A stretch of 64,000 nucleotides of DNA, from positions 64,902,707 through 64,966,706 of the forward strand of contig CM064420.1 in NCBI GenBank assembly GCA_032690845.1, in the 5' to 3' direction. Numbering within the stretch: position 1 is the stretch's first letter; the number at the start of each line of letters is the position of its first letter. The position numbers and the translations under genes are program-made. The notes under the pieces are model-generated. The model had not been told where the DNA came from. It worked only from the letters and a program-made list of their open reading frames with translations, and searched no databases. Shown in pieces: positions 11,088 through 22,468 of this stretch. This DNA comes from Eleusine coracana subsp. coracana. Taxonomy: Eukaryota; Streptophyta; Magnoliopsida; Poales; Poaceae.

Positions 11088-13243
11088 CTAGTTGAAGATA
11101 TTTAGAGCCTGGTGTTTCATCTCCACAGCTTCAATGAGCTTTTTAGCCACCGCACATGCGTACAGTGATGAGCCCTTAGGTATCTACATAATATCAGGAT
11201 ATGGTATTTAATGTTAATGCTATAGACATAGGGAAAAAGATCAGGAACCTAATTTCTGGAAGAAAAAAAAATCTTTACCTTCGCATTGAACATGAATATG
11301 TGGTGATCTCCTATAATTCCCCCAACAACATGGATAAGCTCAAGATGGAGCTCCTCAATTACCTTTGCAGCACAAAGCAAAGAGTTTGCCTTCTTCTTCT
11401 CAGTGAACTTGATGTTTATTTCATCATCAACCATGCGGACATCAACTTCACAGTCCTTCGACCTCCTTTGAACCCAAGAGCTCCTTATAGCCCCATCCAT
11501 CTGATTGTTTTGATCATCCCTCACTGGCTGCATCGAAGAGCTGTCTCCATCATCAGCTGCCTCATCGTCCAGCTTGAGCATTTTTCTCCTATCAGTGCTG
11601 TTCCTATTCTTTTCCACTAGGATCTTTAGGTCTTTCACTGTCCTGTTAAGCTCATTGATGTATTCAATAGCATCTCCAACTATAGAGGCCCTGTCACTCT
11701 GGAAAGGTTTGCAAGAATTCTTAGGATCAAGAAATGTAAATTAAGGGGATTTTTTTTTTCGGAATGAGGGGAACAACATTTTGTAGTGTTGCTCATAATT
11801 AAACTGAAGTATCTGTAATGTATATACTCACATGTCGTGCAAACTGAAGAAATATATTCTATTTTTGTTGAATGTTTAATCTATTTACATGTCAATAGAA
11901 TACACTCCTAACTACTTGCATAATCACCCAATTATATTCTATTTTTGTTGAAGGTTGATACTAAATGCCGTAAAATACACACAGAATCACTTGAATAATC
12001 ACCTAGCTTAGAGTCCATAATTAACCTTCCTCCAAATACTTGGAGAACTACCCTTTTTGTTTCTTGGGAAACCTATGTCAAGTGGGCTTACAGATAGTTG
12101 GATTTATGTCAGCTAATGATAAAAAAATTCTTTCATAAAAGATTTTCCCTTTATGTATTTTTTTGTAACTTTCCTATTGAAAAACACATGGATAAATATA
12201 TTGTGAAAATCCACTATATCCTGAAACTATTGGATAAAGAAAATGTTCTAGAAAATGTTTTTGCCATGCAAACTGAGGTATCTGTAGAAACGATTACAGT
12301 ACTTATACACAGAAAGCTAAGTTAGACAAATCTTAGTAGGGTTTGGGAACAGCGATCTTAAGGCCCCATACTTCACATTTAGTTGCTCCCTCCTCTCTCT
12401 TTCAGTTGCAAAGTTAGCTTTTCCCTTGGCCTTGCCAAACCCACCTTTCTGTCTTCTCCTTCCCAGTATTGGACTATCAAACTGCCTTCCATCTATCTCC
12501 TGGAAAATATTTCCTGAGACCCCTGGTACAGTCATTCCATCTCTCTCATCATCACTGGTAAACAGCCCATAATTTTGTGGCAGTGAGTGATAGAGATCTT
12601 TCAACAGGTGCGATTGAGTAGCATGATAATCTAATGGTAGACTTGAATCGCTGAACATCATCCCACTTTCATGAATCGCTACTCCTGACAGGTCACTGTT
12701 CATGTCCAAATGATTGACAGTGTTCTGTACCGGATCACCAAAGATATGTTCTGTTGAAGGAAATGCAGGTGTCAAATTGCACCTTTGGATCTGCAGAACA
12801 TTTAAGAGATCATGTGCAGCTGTGTAAGCACCATTTGGATATGATACAGCTTCGTAGTTCAGGATTTGTTGTTCCACGGTCATGTTATGTGGACCTTCTC
12901 CTATAGGGTGGCTGAGGATATGATCCTGGACACCACAGATAGCAGAAACCAAATTTGCAGTTTCCACTGGGGGAGCTTCTGGTATCATGTGGCCACTATG
13001 ATCTTGATCCATGTCAATTCTAAGATGGTGTTGAAGATGGTCTATTGCCCTTGCAGGCTCGGATGTGTGGTTAGCATCAGCTGGGTTGGAGAGATCTTCT
13101 ATGGAAAAGGTGGTAACTCTGAAGTTCTGCTCTTCGGCATTTGTACTTGGGTAGATGGAAGACTGAGAAGAATCATGAATCATTGATCCGACCATGATAA
13201 TAGGATCCTGGGAACCATCAAAATAACCTCCACTAGCAAACAT
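11088..13243 (-). CDS. EAT1-like tapetal bHLH transcription factor
   Basis: Three exons: 13243-12332, 11698-11279 and 11183-11088, together 475 residues, close to the roughly 465 of rice EAT1 (ETERNAL TAPETUM 1), which drives tapetal cell death and meiotic phasiRNA production in anthers. The basic and helix-1 segment is GKANFATERERREQLN near residue 275, followed by LFPNPTK. Exon 2 resumes with SDRASIVGDAIEYINELNR (helix 2), and the C-terminus has the family's ACT-like region ending LIEAVEMKHQALNIFN. The second intron is GT-AG. The first is not: exon 1 ends AAG followed by ATTTGT, where GTTTGT would be expected. Read-through adds only ICLT before a stop, which would remove half the bHLH. An alternative start lies at 13279, but an acceptor-like TTTTGCAG just before 13243 suggests a 5' UTR intron. 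Family call is firm; functionality is uncertain. Confidence 0.85.
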
Positions 13244-15800
13244 TTTGCCCTCTGCAAGATCTGCAAAAGCGTACATCATTTAGGAATGGAACTAGACACC
13301 ATATTAGTATGTAGAGTAGAAAACATGCAAACACAAGAGATGAAAGTGATTAACAAATACAACAGCAGCATGCTAGAACTTAGAAGTAGACTACTTTGGA
13401 TCTGGAATAGACAACCTAATTAGCTGCAGCACATAATATTTCAGGAAAAGATGACTCAACCTGAATGAAACAAGAATAGATGATTAGAAAGAAGATTGCG
13501 GCTGGCTGGTTTGTTGGTAGTTTGAGAGGAAGAGAATGCAAAGAGTTTAAGCTAGAAAATCTGTTTCTCTCGTTTCCGTGTGGAGAAGTTTGCACATTGG
13601 ATGAGACAGGAAGCCTTTTTGCTTCCTTAAGACCCAACAAACTCCCTTGCGTCTTTATTTGCTCCCCTGGTCCTTAAAATACTGATCTTGCTAGCTTGTG
13701 CTTCAACTACCAAGCTCAACAATTAAACAGTAGAGCATTAACTAGTATAATATAGACGATGGCCAAAATGCCCTTTACCTTTCTATAATTCCATTATCAA
13801 AACAATAATGAATTTTAAAGTTTTGAAATGGTAGTGCTTTAAACTCAAAGTCACTTTTCATGATTACCCCAAAACAGATTTATTGTAACTTTTGTATCCT
13901 GCCAGCAGCACTACAAATTGGAAAAGACAAGATGAGAAGAGAACAGTACCAATATTATTTTGAACGACCAGTTGGGAAAATGTTGTTCAGAAACTAGTAG
14001 CTCCAAAACCGTCCTTGGGAATGTGTTTTGAGTTTGCTACTTATACTATATATTTACAAGATCCTGGCAAAAGGACAAAATGTAATTAGCATGTGATGGT
14101 ACAGTTACCAATATTTGGTTGTCATGCAAAATTGATGAACAAATAACAGACTGTATCGATATCAATGCCAATCATTTCCTAAAAGTCTCTTATACAATCT
14201 AAGAAGTCAAAGTGAATGTCTATCATATCATTATCACTAAAATCAGACACGGGAAGGATGGAAAACTCACACTCTTGCCATAGGAAGTTGGGAAATGCAA
14301 GTCATGCCTTCTTCGTTGTTCCTTATTTTGTGAAGGTTATGCTTAAGTGCTCTCAGAAGCTATAAGGACACAACTACCTGATAGACCAAGCAGCTGCAAA
14401 GGTACATAAACCTTTCGTTGCTTCATAGAACTTGCTCATAGTATAGTAGAATGCTCAATATCTTTGTATTCCGTACACTTGGATCCCTTAGTTTTTCATG
14501 ATTTCTCAAGGCCCCAGTCTGTCCCATATAATCTCTGTGCTAGCCTGCTAGGTAGAGGCTGAGTAAGAATGAGAGTTTAGTAAACTAGGACCCCCAAAAA
14601 ATACGTCAAGAGCAAATCGTGTTTTATAATTTAGCTTTAAGTACAGAAGTGAACATCCCATTCTAGAGAATGCCTCAGTTTGAATAACACATCCTTCAAC
14701 CTCAAATCCATCCTCTTAGGAAGAGGGAGAGACTACCTGAATTTCACTTTAGCAAATATCCCAACAGTTAATCAGGACACGTGGTAAACCTCTCGGAAGA
14801 TAGGAGAAAGAAACAAAGCAATGTAGCTCAACTGCCATTGTGCACTCTTGTATATGTGCTTTTTACCTTCTGCAAAGGATCTTACAACCATAATTGAAGT
14901 TGGCCTTGGGTACTATCCATGCTAAACAGCCTGTTTTTCCCTTTCCTAGGGAGGTGAAATATGAATTAGAGAGAATTATGATTTTGGACCTCATAATTTT
15001 TTTCCCTGTGAGTTGCAAACAGTGATGAATATGTAACTACAATAATTTATAACTATAGGTCTGAGAAGACTGGAAAGGGAAGTACTATGACTAACAATTC
15101 AGATCCTTTTGCAGAGCTGTATTACTATGACATATTCAATTGGGAACAAGTGGCAAGCATCTTCTGCGAATCAAGCTGGAAGTTGAAATTAGTGAAATGT
15201 GACACTGATATTAACCTTGTGCCACCCAAAGAGGTGATTGCAAAATGTGGCAAGTTCAATTGATCGGCTCTCAGTGGCCATGGGTCACCTTTCGTACACC
15301 TTTCTCTGTTTGAATCACGTCAAGTGAACTGAAAGGATGGCTTGATAGTTCACACTTCTGTATACGAGAGATTTGAAGGCTATGCCATTTCTTGCATATT
15401 TTTTTTATACGTGTATAATTCTGTGTCTTGATTTGGCAGCACAGCTCCTTGAGACAACTTTATTTGAGTGAAATGAACCATATTAATTTCATTGAGTTTG
15501 ATCGGCCGCTTGTTTTCCATTCCCGAGTTTGATCGGCTTTGTCATTTCCTCACACATCGCACCGCCAATTCGCCATGGCTGCCCGCACACGAGGGGCGAA
15601 GACAGCCGAGGACGACCCGGGCGCACCAGTCCACACGGCACACGGTGCTAGCACCACTGCCTCAGTTCAGTAGAGTTCGGGGCCAGAAAACTAGAACGTG
15701 TGCAGGATGGTGACGGTAAACCACTATGTCGTCAGAAACCACACATACAACAGACAAGTTCATTAGCATGGAAGCATAATAAATAATATTAACACATCTG
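13244..15800. other. Upstream flank of the bHLH gene and gene-poor DNA
   Basis: The left part (to about 14 kb) should contain the promoter and any 5' UTR exon of the minus-strand bHLH gene. The remainder is AT-rich, with only short open frames and no domain, RNA gene or transposon end that I can recognise. A small GC-richer patch at about 15550-15720 is unexplained. Confidence 0.4.
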
Positions 15801-16043
15801 CAGGTATAGATTATAGCAACAAACTAACCACATTTTTATTCAGAAGAAGTATGGAGGAAGCTAATGGGTAAGGATACAACCCAGTTGTTGTAGTGACTCA
15901 AGTTCGATGACGATGAGCTCCCGTCGCGCCGGATCCGTGCTCCTCCACCACCTGGGCCCGCGCGTGTTCGGCCCGCGGGCGCCCCTGCCTGCAGGTATAG
16001 ATTATAGCAATAATGAACAAATAGAAGTATGGAGGAAGCAGTT
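15800..16043. repeat. Direct repeat flanking a captured AOX fragment
   Basis: The sequence CTGCAGGTATAGATTATAGC starts near 15800 and recurs at about 15989; both copies lead into GAAGTATGGAGGAAGC (ending near 15859 and 16043). The roughly 85-bp AOX exon 1 fragment lies directly before the second copy. This suggests local duplication around the insertion, or a repair event that copied flanking sequence. Confidence 0.75.
15906..15989 (+). pseudogene. Captured fragment of AOX exon 1
   Basis: About 84 bp starting with ATGACGATGAGCTCCCGTCG matches the start of the AOX gene's first exon (41676-41593, minus strand) with a single visible difference, a G for a T in the CACCTTGGCC segment. The match covers the start codon and the mitochondrial presequence up to GPRAPLP, then breaks at the flanking direct repeat. 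It is here on the plus strand, about 25 kb from its source. High identity means recent copying. It cannot encode an oxidase. Confidence 0.88.
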
Positions 16044-17386
16044 TCCTATAAATAATCAGAAGAAGATAAGTGTACTGTAGTGGCAACTCGCTGAGCTAGG
16101 CAACACATGAAAAAAAGAACAAGGTGGCTACAGGCGCTCACTTTCAGTAACAATTATCCCAGAAAAGAGCAAGGTAGAATCCTCCCACATCGATGTACTT
16201 GTTCACAGGTGGAAGGATTAAACTGTTTTAGCATTGCTTCTATTCTGAGTAATACAACTCCTATTTGTTCATTATTGCTGCTGTAATTGCATTTGATTGT
16301 TGTCTATTTTTACAAGTATCATTGAAGTTATCAAACTTCTTGGTCGCGAGATACCCATTTGTTATTTTATAGTTGTTGCAGTTGTTCATGAGGGAAGACA
16401 AGCTACTGCTGGAATTTTCATAGAGGCATATCTTATAGCATCCACGCTGGTGTCATTGCTCTTTTTTTTTTTAATCCAGGCACCATTGGGAACAAAATTA
16501 AACTTAAACTAATTTTAATAATTACGCACCAATCAAAATCAGACAAAGTAGAGTAATGAAACAATCTTAAGATATTAACACACAATACCATAAGATATGC
16601 AGCCTGTTCCATGCATATGGACGAGTACATTACGTAGCAGATTAATTTATTAGAACATGGTTTTGTGTCAGAGTGGAGGTGTCCGGTGAAGAGTGACACA
16701 GGTTCTTCGGTGATAGCACTTGAATTCGACGTTTCAATGTTCGGGCGGATGGGCCGCTTTATGTGAGTCTTGGAGATAAAACAGAGCGGCATTGAGAATT
16801 ACCCTTCTGGACTGGTGTACAGGAAGCGTGAATATTGTTATTGCTATAACGCAAGAGTGGTAAGGGGTAAATAAACTTGCTTCAATATCAGGCCTGAAGG
16901 ACTTGATATGATGAATTGCAAGAGACATCATGAATCGTTCTAGCATGAGACTCTAATTGCTTTTGCTTTACGGTGTCTGAGCAAGTTCATGTGCATGGTT
17001 TTCAGAAGAAGCAGTTGCAGTTTCTCTTCTAAATAAACACATTTTTCCCGGTTATATCCTATCATTTCTAGCCCAGATCCGTAACAGACGTCCATTGGTC
17101 CATGGTTGCATTCGTAGCAAGTTAGCATCAGGCTATAAAAATCTTGAAAAGAACGAAGGCCCTGCTCCGAAATTAAACTGTCACATGCACGAACTTTATC
17201 TAATAACACAAAAGAAATTAACCTAATAGTAAGGCCTCGTATGGATTTGATGGATTCAGATATCCAGGTTAGGTTACCAAAACAATACTAGTACACTAGT
17301 ATAAACCAGGAACAAGGTGTGATTTTTACGCACGGGGGTAACAACGACTAAGCAAGCGCTTGAACTTAATATGCGGGCGGCGTCAC
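16044..17386. other. Intergenic or intronic DNA downstream of the small exon at 17.4 kb
   Basis: AT-rich, with no gene assigned. Parts at 16930-17010 and 17041-17100 resemble 21076-21145 and 21240-21290, at similar distances from the paralogous exon at 21.5 kb. The similarity implies an old duplication covering intron or untranslated sequence. A clear second exon for the 17.4-kb gene is not found. Confidence 0.4.
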
Positions 17387-17527
17387 CTGAAGGTTAGGAA
17401 TGCGGTGGGTGCGCAGCGGCGGGGATTGGTGGATCTCCTGCACACGTCGGCTCATGACCGACGGGGCTGTCGATGAGCCCAAAAGGCGGCGAGAAGCTTT
17501 TCCCAACGCCGACCGCAGCATCGCCAT
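17387..17527 (-). CDS. First exon of a small gene, probably organelle-targeted (copy A)
   Basis: The exon starts with MAMLRSALGKASRRLLGSS, continues to RIPNLQ and ends at a CAG/GTGACG donor in phase 0, 47 residues in all. It resembles exon B at 21683-21492 in start (MA..RSAL.(R/K)A), the shared RR.QEI motif and the ending IPN. The Arg/Ser/Ala-rich, acid-poor start looks like a mitochondrial or plastid presequence, as in NUCLEAR FUSION DEFECTIVE 6-like proteins, but the resemblance is too weak to name it. A (CT)n tract at about 17550-17572 and a 19-bp direct repeat lie in its 5' region. The downstream exon is not located, so the entry is partial and the gene may be dead. Confidence 0.5.
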
Positions 17528-17664
17528 CTCTCCTGCCTCCTCCTCCTCCTCTCTCTCTCTCTCTCTCTCTCGCTCGCGTCGCTCGGTCAGGGCTGGATCG
17601 ACAGGACCTGGGTTTGCGGCCGTTCGCGGCGTGTGCGAGTTTAATACCGTGTCGAACCCAAAAG

Positions 17665-17742
17665 TAGGCCGGACGCCGATGTACGTACTACGTGCTACTT
17701 TTGGGCTCAACACGAGATCCCGTAGGCCGGACGCCGATGTAC
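17665..17742. repeat. Direct repeat upstream of small gene A
   Basis: AGGCCGGACGCCGATGTAC occurs at about 17665 and again at about 17724, in the 5' flank of the minus-strand exon at 17.4 kb. Confidence 0.8.
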
Positions 17743-17909
17743 ATTGATCCGGTACGCAGGAAACCCAAGAATGGAACGATGTTAAAAGTTACGTGCAAAA
17801 CCGTCACGAAATGCTGATTGTAAATCTGTATATATTTTCTTTTAAAAATCGGCTGGAGCAAATTTTCATTGATTTAAGTAGGAAGCATGAAAGTTAAAAG
17901 AGCTCTCAT

Positions 17910-18893
17910 GATCAGTGAAAAGAGGCACGAACTTCTCCAGTTCGTTCGTTCTTCATGCGACGGTATATGATCGATAAAACTGAAAAATAAAAGAACAACT
18001 GATGCAGAAGCAGTTTTATGGTACACGTGGACACAGCCGGAGCGATCATGGGTGGGCTCCGAACTGCCGGTTAATGAAACGGATATCGCTCTCTTCACAG
18101 CCGTAACACATGTAACAATGCATAATGGAAGAAAGGTGATGTTCTAGACCTCAAGCTGGTTGCAAAGCACATCACCAACAGCACTTTTTCCAGCCTATAT
18201 AGACACAGCAGGCGAAAAAATAGAACAGTGGCATAAGGAATTATGGACGATACAAGGATATGGGATATCGCACACAACCTAAACAATGCGTTACTTAGTG
18301 ACTACTTCAAACTATGGGAACTAATTGATATAGCCCCAACGTCGAGATTGGCCCAATTAGTATTTCTGCCCCTTGTGCGAGAGAAGCCTTGAGACACCGG
18401 AACATCTATTCATAGAATGCGCTGCCTCCTAACAGATATGGTCCCTACTGACAACGTGGACAAACCAACCGAGACTGAATCTACAAAATTGGAATGCATG
18501 AGGCTCATACTCAGTGCACGAGTGGTTTAGCTCTCTCCTCGAAGGTCCTTGTTCAAACAAACCACGAGGGGAATATTTTCTATTCTGATGCTTACGTTAT
18601 GAACAATTTAGACCGAGCGAAACAGTAGAGTTTTCCGACAACAAGAAACTACAGTGAGGCGCCTGCTATTCAAGATACAAAATGAGGCACGAAACTGGAT
18701 AACTGTAGGAGCCAAGAACATTGCCGTACTCAGTGTAACACAAATTAGCAAGTAGTCCCAACTTATTTGCTGTCTTTGGCGGCCAATATGGCTGTCAAAG
18801 AATGGGTGAAATTGCGCAACTTGTGCATGTAAAAACTTTATTTTCTTCTTATTAATTAATGAAATGTTGGAAAAAAAAGAAGTAGTTTTATAC
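17910..18893 (+). mobile_element. 5'-truncated LINE (L1-type) fragment
   Basis: A segment near 18350-18430 translates as FCPLCERSLETPEHLFIEC and then a stop; this is the zinc-binding zf-RVT motif at the C-terminal end of plant L1 ORF2. Further stops follow. The element runs to an A-rich tail after GAAATGTTGG (about 18870-18880). The 18-bp direct repeat AGTTAAAAGAGCTCTCAT flanks it at 17892-17909 and 18894-18911, fitting a target-site duplication; the flanking match may extend further with mismatches, since a few bases separate the A tail from the right copy. About 1 kb remains, so it is dead on arrival. Confidence 0.8.
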
Positions 18894-19118
18894 AGTTAAA
18901 AGAGCTCTCATACATCATTACAAACAGCTAGTTGAAATATCGACAACAAAAAAAAACAGGTAGGATGACCGTCATGGCTGGAAACATAGGTTAGTTGGAT
19001 ACGCATGTTGAATTGTTTCCACTACACATACGGATCAGGATCGTCAGCAGTCGGACTCCTCGATAGTCCGATCTGACCGACTCTCATCCTACGGCTCGCC
19101 CAAAATGCTCGAGTCTTA

Positions 19119-19414
19119 GGGTCCGTTTGACTGAGTGAAACATTTTAGATTCAAAGCTGAATCACCTTCAAACAGTAAAAAGGTGAAATATTTCAGGGAT
19201 GAATCACTTGAAACGTTTCAAGCTTTTTACAATACCAACCTGAATCACCTAAAATAGTGTTTCACCTGATTCATAAATTACTTAGTTCATTTTACTTCAA
19301 AAATCCGAATTCAAGATTTTTGCCAAACGTTTAGAGTGACTAGAGAAATGTTTCAAAAGAGAATTTAAAATATTTCTGATTCAAGGTGAATCTGGAGCTG
19401 TACCAAACGCACCT
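19119..19414. mobile_element. Tourist-like MITE
   Basis: About 296 bp bounded by TTA (19116-19118 and 19415-19417) with terminal inverted repeats GGGTCCGTTTG and, read inward from the right, AGGTGCGTTTGG. The interior is AT-rich and partly self-complementary (many TGAATC/GATTCA segments). Size, ends and target site fit a Tourist/PIF-Harbinger MITE. Confidence 0.8.
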
Positions 19415-19424
19415 TTATACTTCT

Positions 19425-19501
19425 GTTTTTTCTTCTTCACAAACAGCTCGGAGGAAATCCATGTTTTTTCCTTCTTCACAAACAGCTCGGAGGAAATCCA
19501 T
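19425..19501. repeat. 38-bp tandem duplication
   Basis: GTTTTTTCTTCTTCACAAAC continuing to GGAAATCCAT occurs twice in a row (starts 19425 and 19463), the second copy with one extra C. It lies just right of the Tourist-like element. Confidence 0.9.
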
Positions 19502-19908
19502 GGCTAACCATGAGTTCGGACTCGGTAGATGTTGGTGATAATCAAAATGGATGCGCTAAGAGATACAGAATACAAATATACAAGCAATTTTGCTCTGATG
19601 CTCGATCCCTCGTTTTTGGGCCCCGCAGCAAAACAGACTGCTTTAGCAAAACGCTAGACATTCTGCTACGCTTAAAACGTAAATGAATGCGCTCTGGCAA
19701 TTGGCACACTAAAAGGATGAACCGATGAAGTACGCCAGGAACAACACAGGTCGTGCGTCACACGCATAAATGCGGATACAACAGAACTTAATAATTTAGT
19801 TAAACGTCAACAACGAACATCAGAGCTGAAAAGACAAAGAACAGTTCCAGTATACTAGTTATACATCCTTTGCCAGACGAATAAATATATCCTCACTTAG
19901 AACTAATT

Positions 19909-21683
19909 ATGCCACACAGGAAGCAAACACTCCTCCACTTCCATCATCTTTCCCTCAAAATCAGTAGCGCCACTCTTCCCAGGACTCTTGTGACGACTCC
20001 CGACGACGCAATGATAGGTTACTGCTGATGCCAGGACAGATGTCACACTAACAAATGTAAAGGCTATAGCCTCTTGAAGTGGGTCGGATGGTGCCATCAG
20101 CCATGCCTTGAGCCTCCCGAGTGTAAGTCTACAAAAGGGAATTGAAATGTATGGCACTGATGGATTAGTGCACTATATTTTCCAATGTTATAAGATAGAT
20201 ATAATGTCTATTCATTAAAAAGATGATGTTCAGTGTACGTATTCAACAACTGAAATTGGTTGGTATAGTTGCATCTACGTAGGGAAATCAGGTGGATAAT
20301 GCCAATTCATTAGCAGAGCTAACACCAGCAGACAACTTAATTGCCTATCATCTTAAGACACTGGAGAGGTTTAGCCATTTAGGGGACTGGAATGAACAAC
20401 CTAGAAGTCATTACAACATGCACATTAGATTGACTACCATGGATCGTGCAATTAAATCCTATCCTTACTCACCTTGTCGATTCAATGAGTTCAGCACCAT
20501 TCTTCTCTATCCAATCCGTACTTAGGGAACCTTTAGAGAACAGGTTTCTGCCTCTGCAAGATGTACTACGGTAAATATCAAATGTAAAAAATCATAATTC
20601 ATAGAAAACATGTCGATTGTTATCGGGTCCAACATAAAAACTAAGATGTAATATAGATTGTGAAGTCAATATATTATGTGCAAATGAATATGCTTCCAAC
20701 CTACTGTATTGACTAATTATATCATTACAAAGCGACAACAACTCACTGTCTCTAGACGCAAATTTCAGCTCAATGCAGTACTACCAGATCACCAGACTTT
20801 AATAATAAAAGCCTGAGAAGGTGAAAAAAAAATGATGGTATGTTGAAATTGAAAATATAACAATAGTCCCTGGAAAAGGAGGACCAGAGATGGAACAAGG
20901 CAACAAAATCAGTCTAAAGCAAGCATTCATCGCTTAATGCCCTATCTTTCAGTCATTGTGCGATTGCTATTTGCTATTGCTCAGAACAGAGGATGATGAG
21001 CACAGTTTTTTTTTTTTTTTTGAAAGCAGATGAGCACAGGCTCAGTAGATACCAGGAATTGGGAAAGAGTATTGTTCTAGCATGGGACTGTAACTGGTTA
21101 TGTTTTGAGCTGGTTGGACAAGTTGTACCTGCATGGTTTGTAGTAAGCAAGCTCTAAATTGGCAACTACACAAACTGAAACCAGGGTTCCCCGATTCCTT
21201 CTACCTCTAGTCCAAATAATCAATTATTATTTCGCCTATCTGCATCACTTTCCTAACAACAGATCCATAGCAGGTGTCCTTGTTATGCATCCGCAGTAAC
21301 AGGCCATTAAAAAAAATTGGATACCGTAGGATCGGGAACAAAGAAATGCTAACCAGTACATTGTCCCAAAATTCGTGAACCCTAAGATCAAACTACAATA
21401 CGCGCATGAAAATAACCTAAAAGGAAAAAATGACCAAAACTATTAAGTCAAGAACAACAGGAAGCGCCTGATATTTAATTCATGGACTCACCGGGACGTT
21501 AGGGATGCAGGTGCGCGCCGTGGCTGCTGAAGAGGTGAAGGTCCTTCTCATCAGGCGGGCCGCTGGGTCGTGGCGCGGCGTCCATGGTGCCGCAGCGCAA
21601 TGGGAGGGTAACGACGGGGCGTGGAGGATCTCCTGGGCGCGCCGGCTTGTGGCCCTTGCCAGTGCCGATCGCACCGCCGCCAT
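19909..21683 (-). CDS. Small gene, probably organelle-targeted (copy B), two-exon model
   Basis: Exon 1 (21683-21492) encodes 64 residues starting MAAVRSALARATSRRAQEIL and ending RRTFTSSAATARTCIPNVP at a strong CCG/GTGAGT donor. A candidate second exon ends at 19909; it carries LKAWLMAPSDPLQEAIAFTF and one likely membrane span (VSVTSVLASAVTY). The obvious acceptor (TTTTGTAG at about 20128) would join it out of phase; a weaker AAG acceptor just before GCATGGCTG keeps the frame, so the join is uncertain. The N-terminus looks like a mitochondrial presequence. Copy A at 17.4 kb is a paralogue. It is head-to-head with CDC20, about 785 bp between start codons. Function unknown. Confidence 0.5.
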
Positions 21684-22089
21684 CCTCGATCGGTCAGTCG
21701 AGTCCAGACGACGAAACGGAGCCGCGGGTTGGTCCGGGCTTGCGGCTTGGTTTCTTTCAAACGGCGTGAGCGTGATGCGCCGAGTCGAGTCCGGACGATT
21801 TTTCGACGGTGTTTGTTTCGGGGTCACGGAGGGGCAGGGTGGCCACCGAAGGGGGATATTCGGTGAGCGTCGGCGGGGCGGCTCCGGCTCCATCTCCGTT
21901 CCAGAAAAAACGAGCGGACAGCGCCACTTGCACGCTGGTTAGATTTTGACAAAGGAACAGCCCATGTAGCCCACTTATTTGTGGCCCACGGGCTAGCTAC
22001 TAGGGAGCCTCTTCCCATTGTCCACAAGTAGCCTGTTGACCAGTTAGGGAGCCCGTTACCGTATCCCCCAGCCCTAAGGCCCTCCTCGC

Positions 22090-22134
22090 CGCAACGGCTA
22101 TATTCCTCGTGTCCTCGGCGTACTAGCCGTTGCT
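22090..22134. promoter_or_regulatory. Pair of MSA-like (MYB3R) sites in the CDC20 promoter
   Basis: CGCAACGGCTA (22090-22100, plus) and AGCAACGGCTA (22134-22124, minus) both contain the AACGG core of the mitosis-specific activator element and match its YCYAACGGYYA consensus at 10 and 9 of 11 positions. They face opposite ways, about 370 bp before the CDC20 start codon. Three-repeat MYB proteins bind MSA elements to time G2/M transcription, and CDC20 is a known class of target. Confidence 0.7.
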
Positions 22135-22468
22135 CGTTGCGGTGGCGTTCCCCAATCAACTTCCCCCCTCCGACTACAAATATTCCTCAGCGGCAGATTC
22201 CTAATCCCCATAACGCGATCAGCTGTTCTCTCCTTCTCATCTCTCTCACCTCCCCTGGCCGATCTCGTGCGCTCGGGGAGACGCTCGCTCATCAACGTTC
22301 TCGAACATCTCTGCTTCTTAATCCGCGCATCCTTGAATTTCACCGTAACCTTTGTTCGATTGATTCTGCTCGTGTTTAGTTTAATCTCTGTTCGATTTAA
22401 CTGCCTCTGCTGTTGCTAGCGTAGTTCTCTTCTATTTTGTGCTTGGTATTGTTCTGTTTCTGCTAACC

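Noticed and set aside
11699..12331. U12-type AT-AC intron in the bHLH gene
   Set aside because: The donor ATTTGT does not match the U12 ATATCCTT consensus and the frame-preserving acceptor is AG, not AC.
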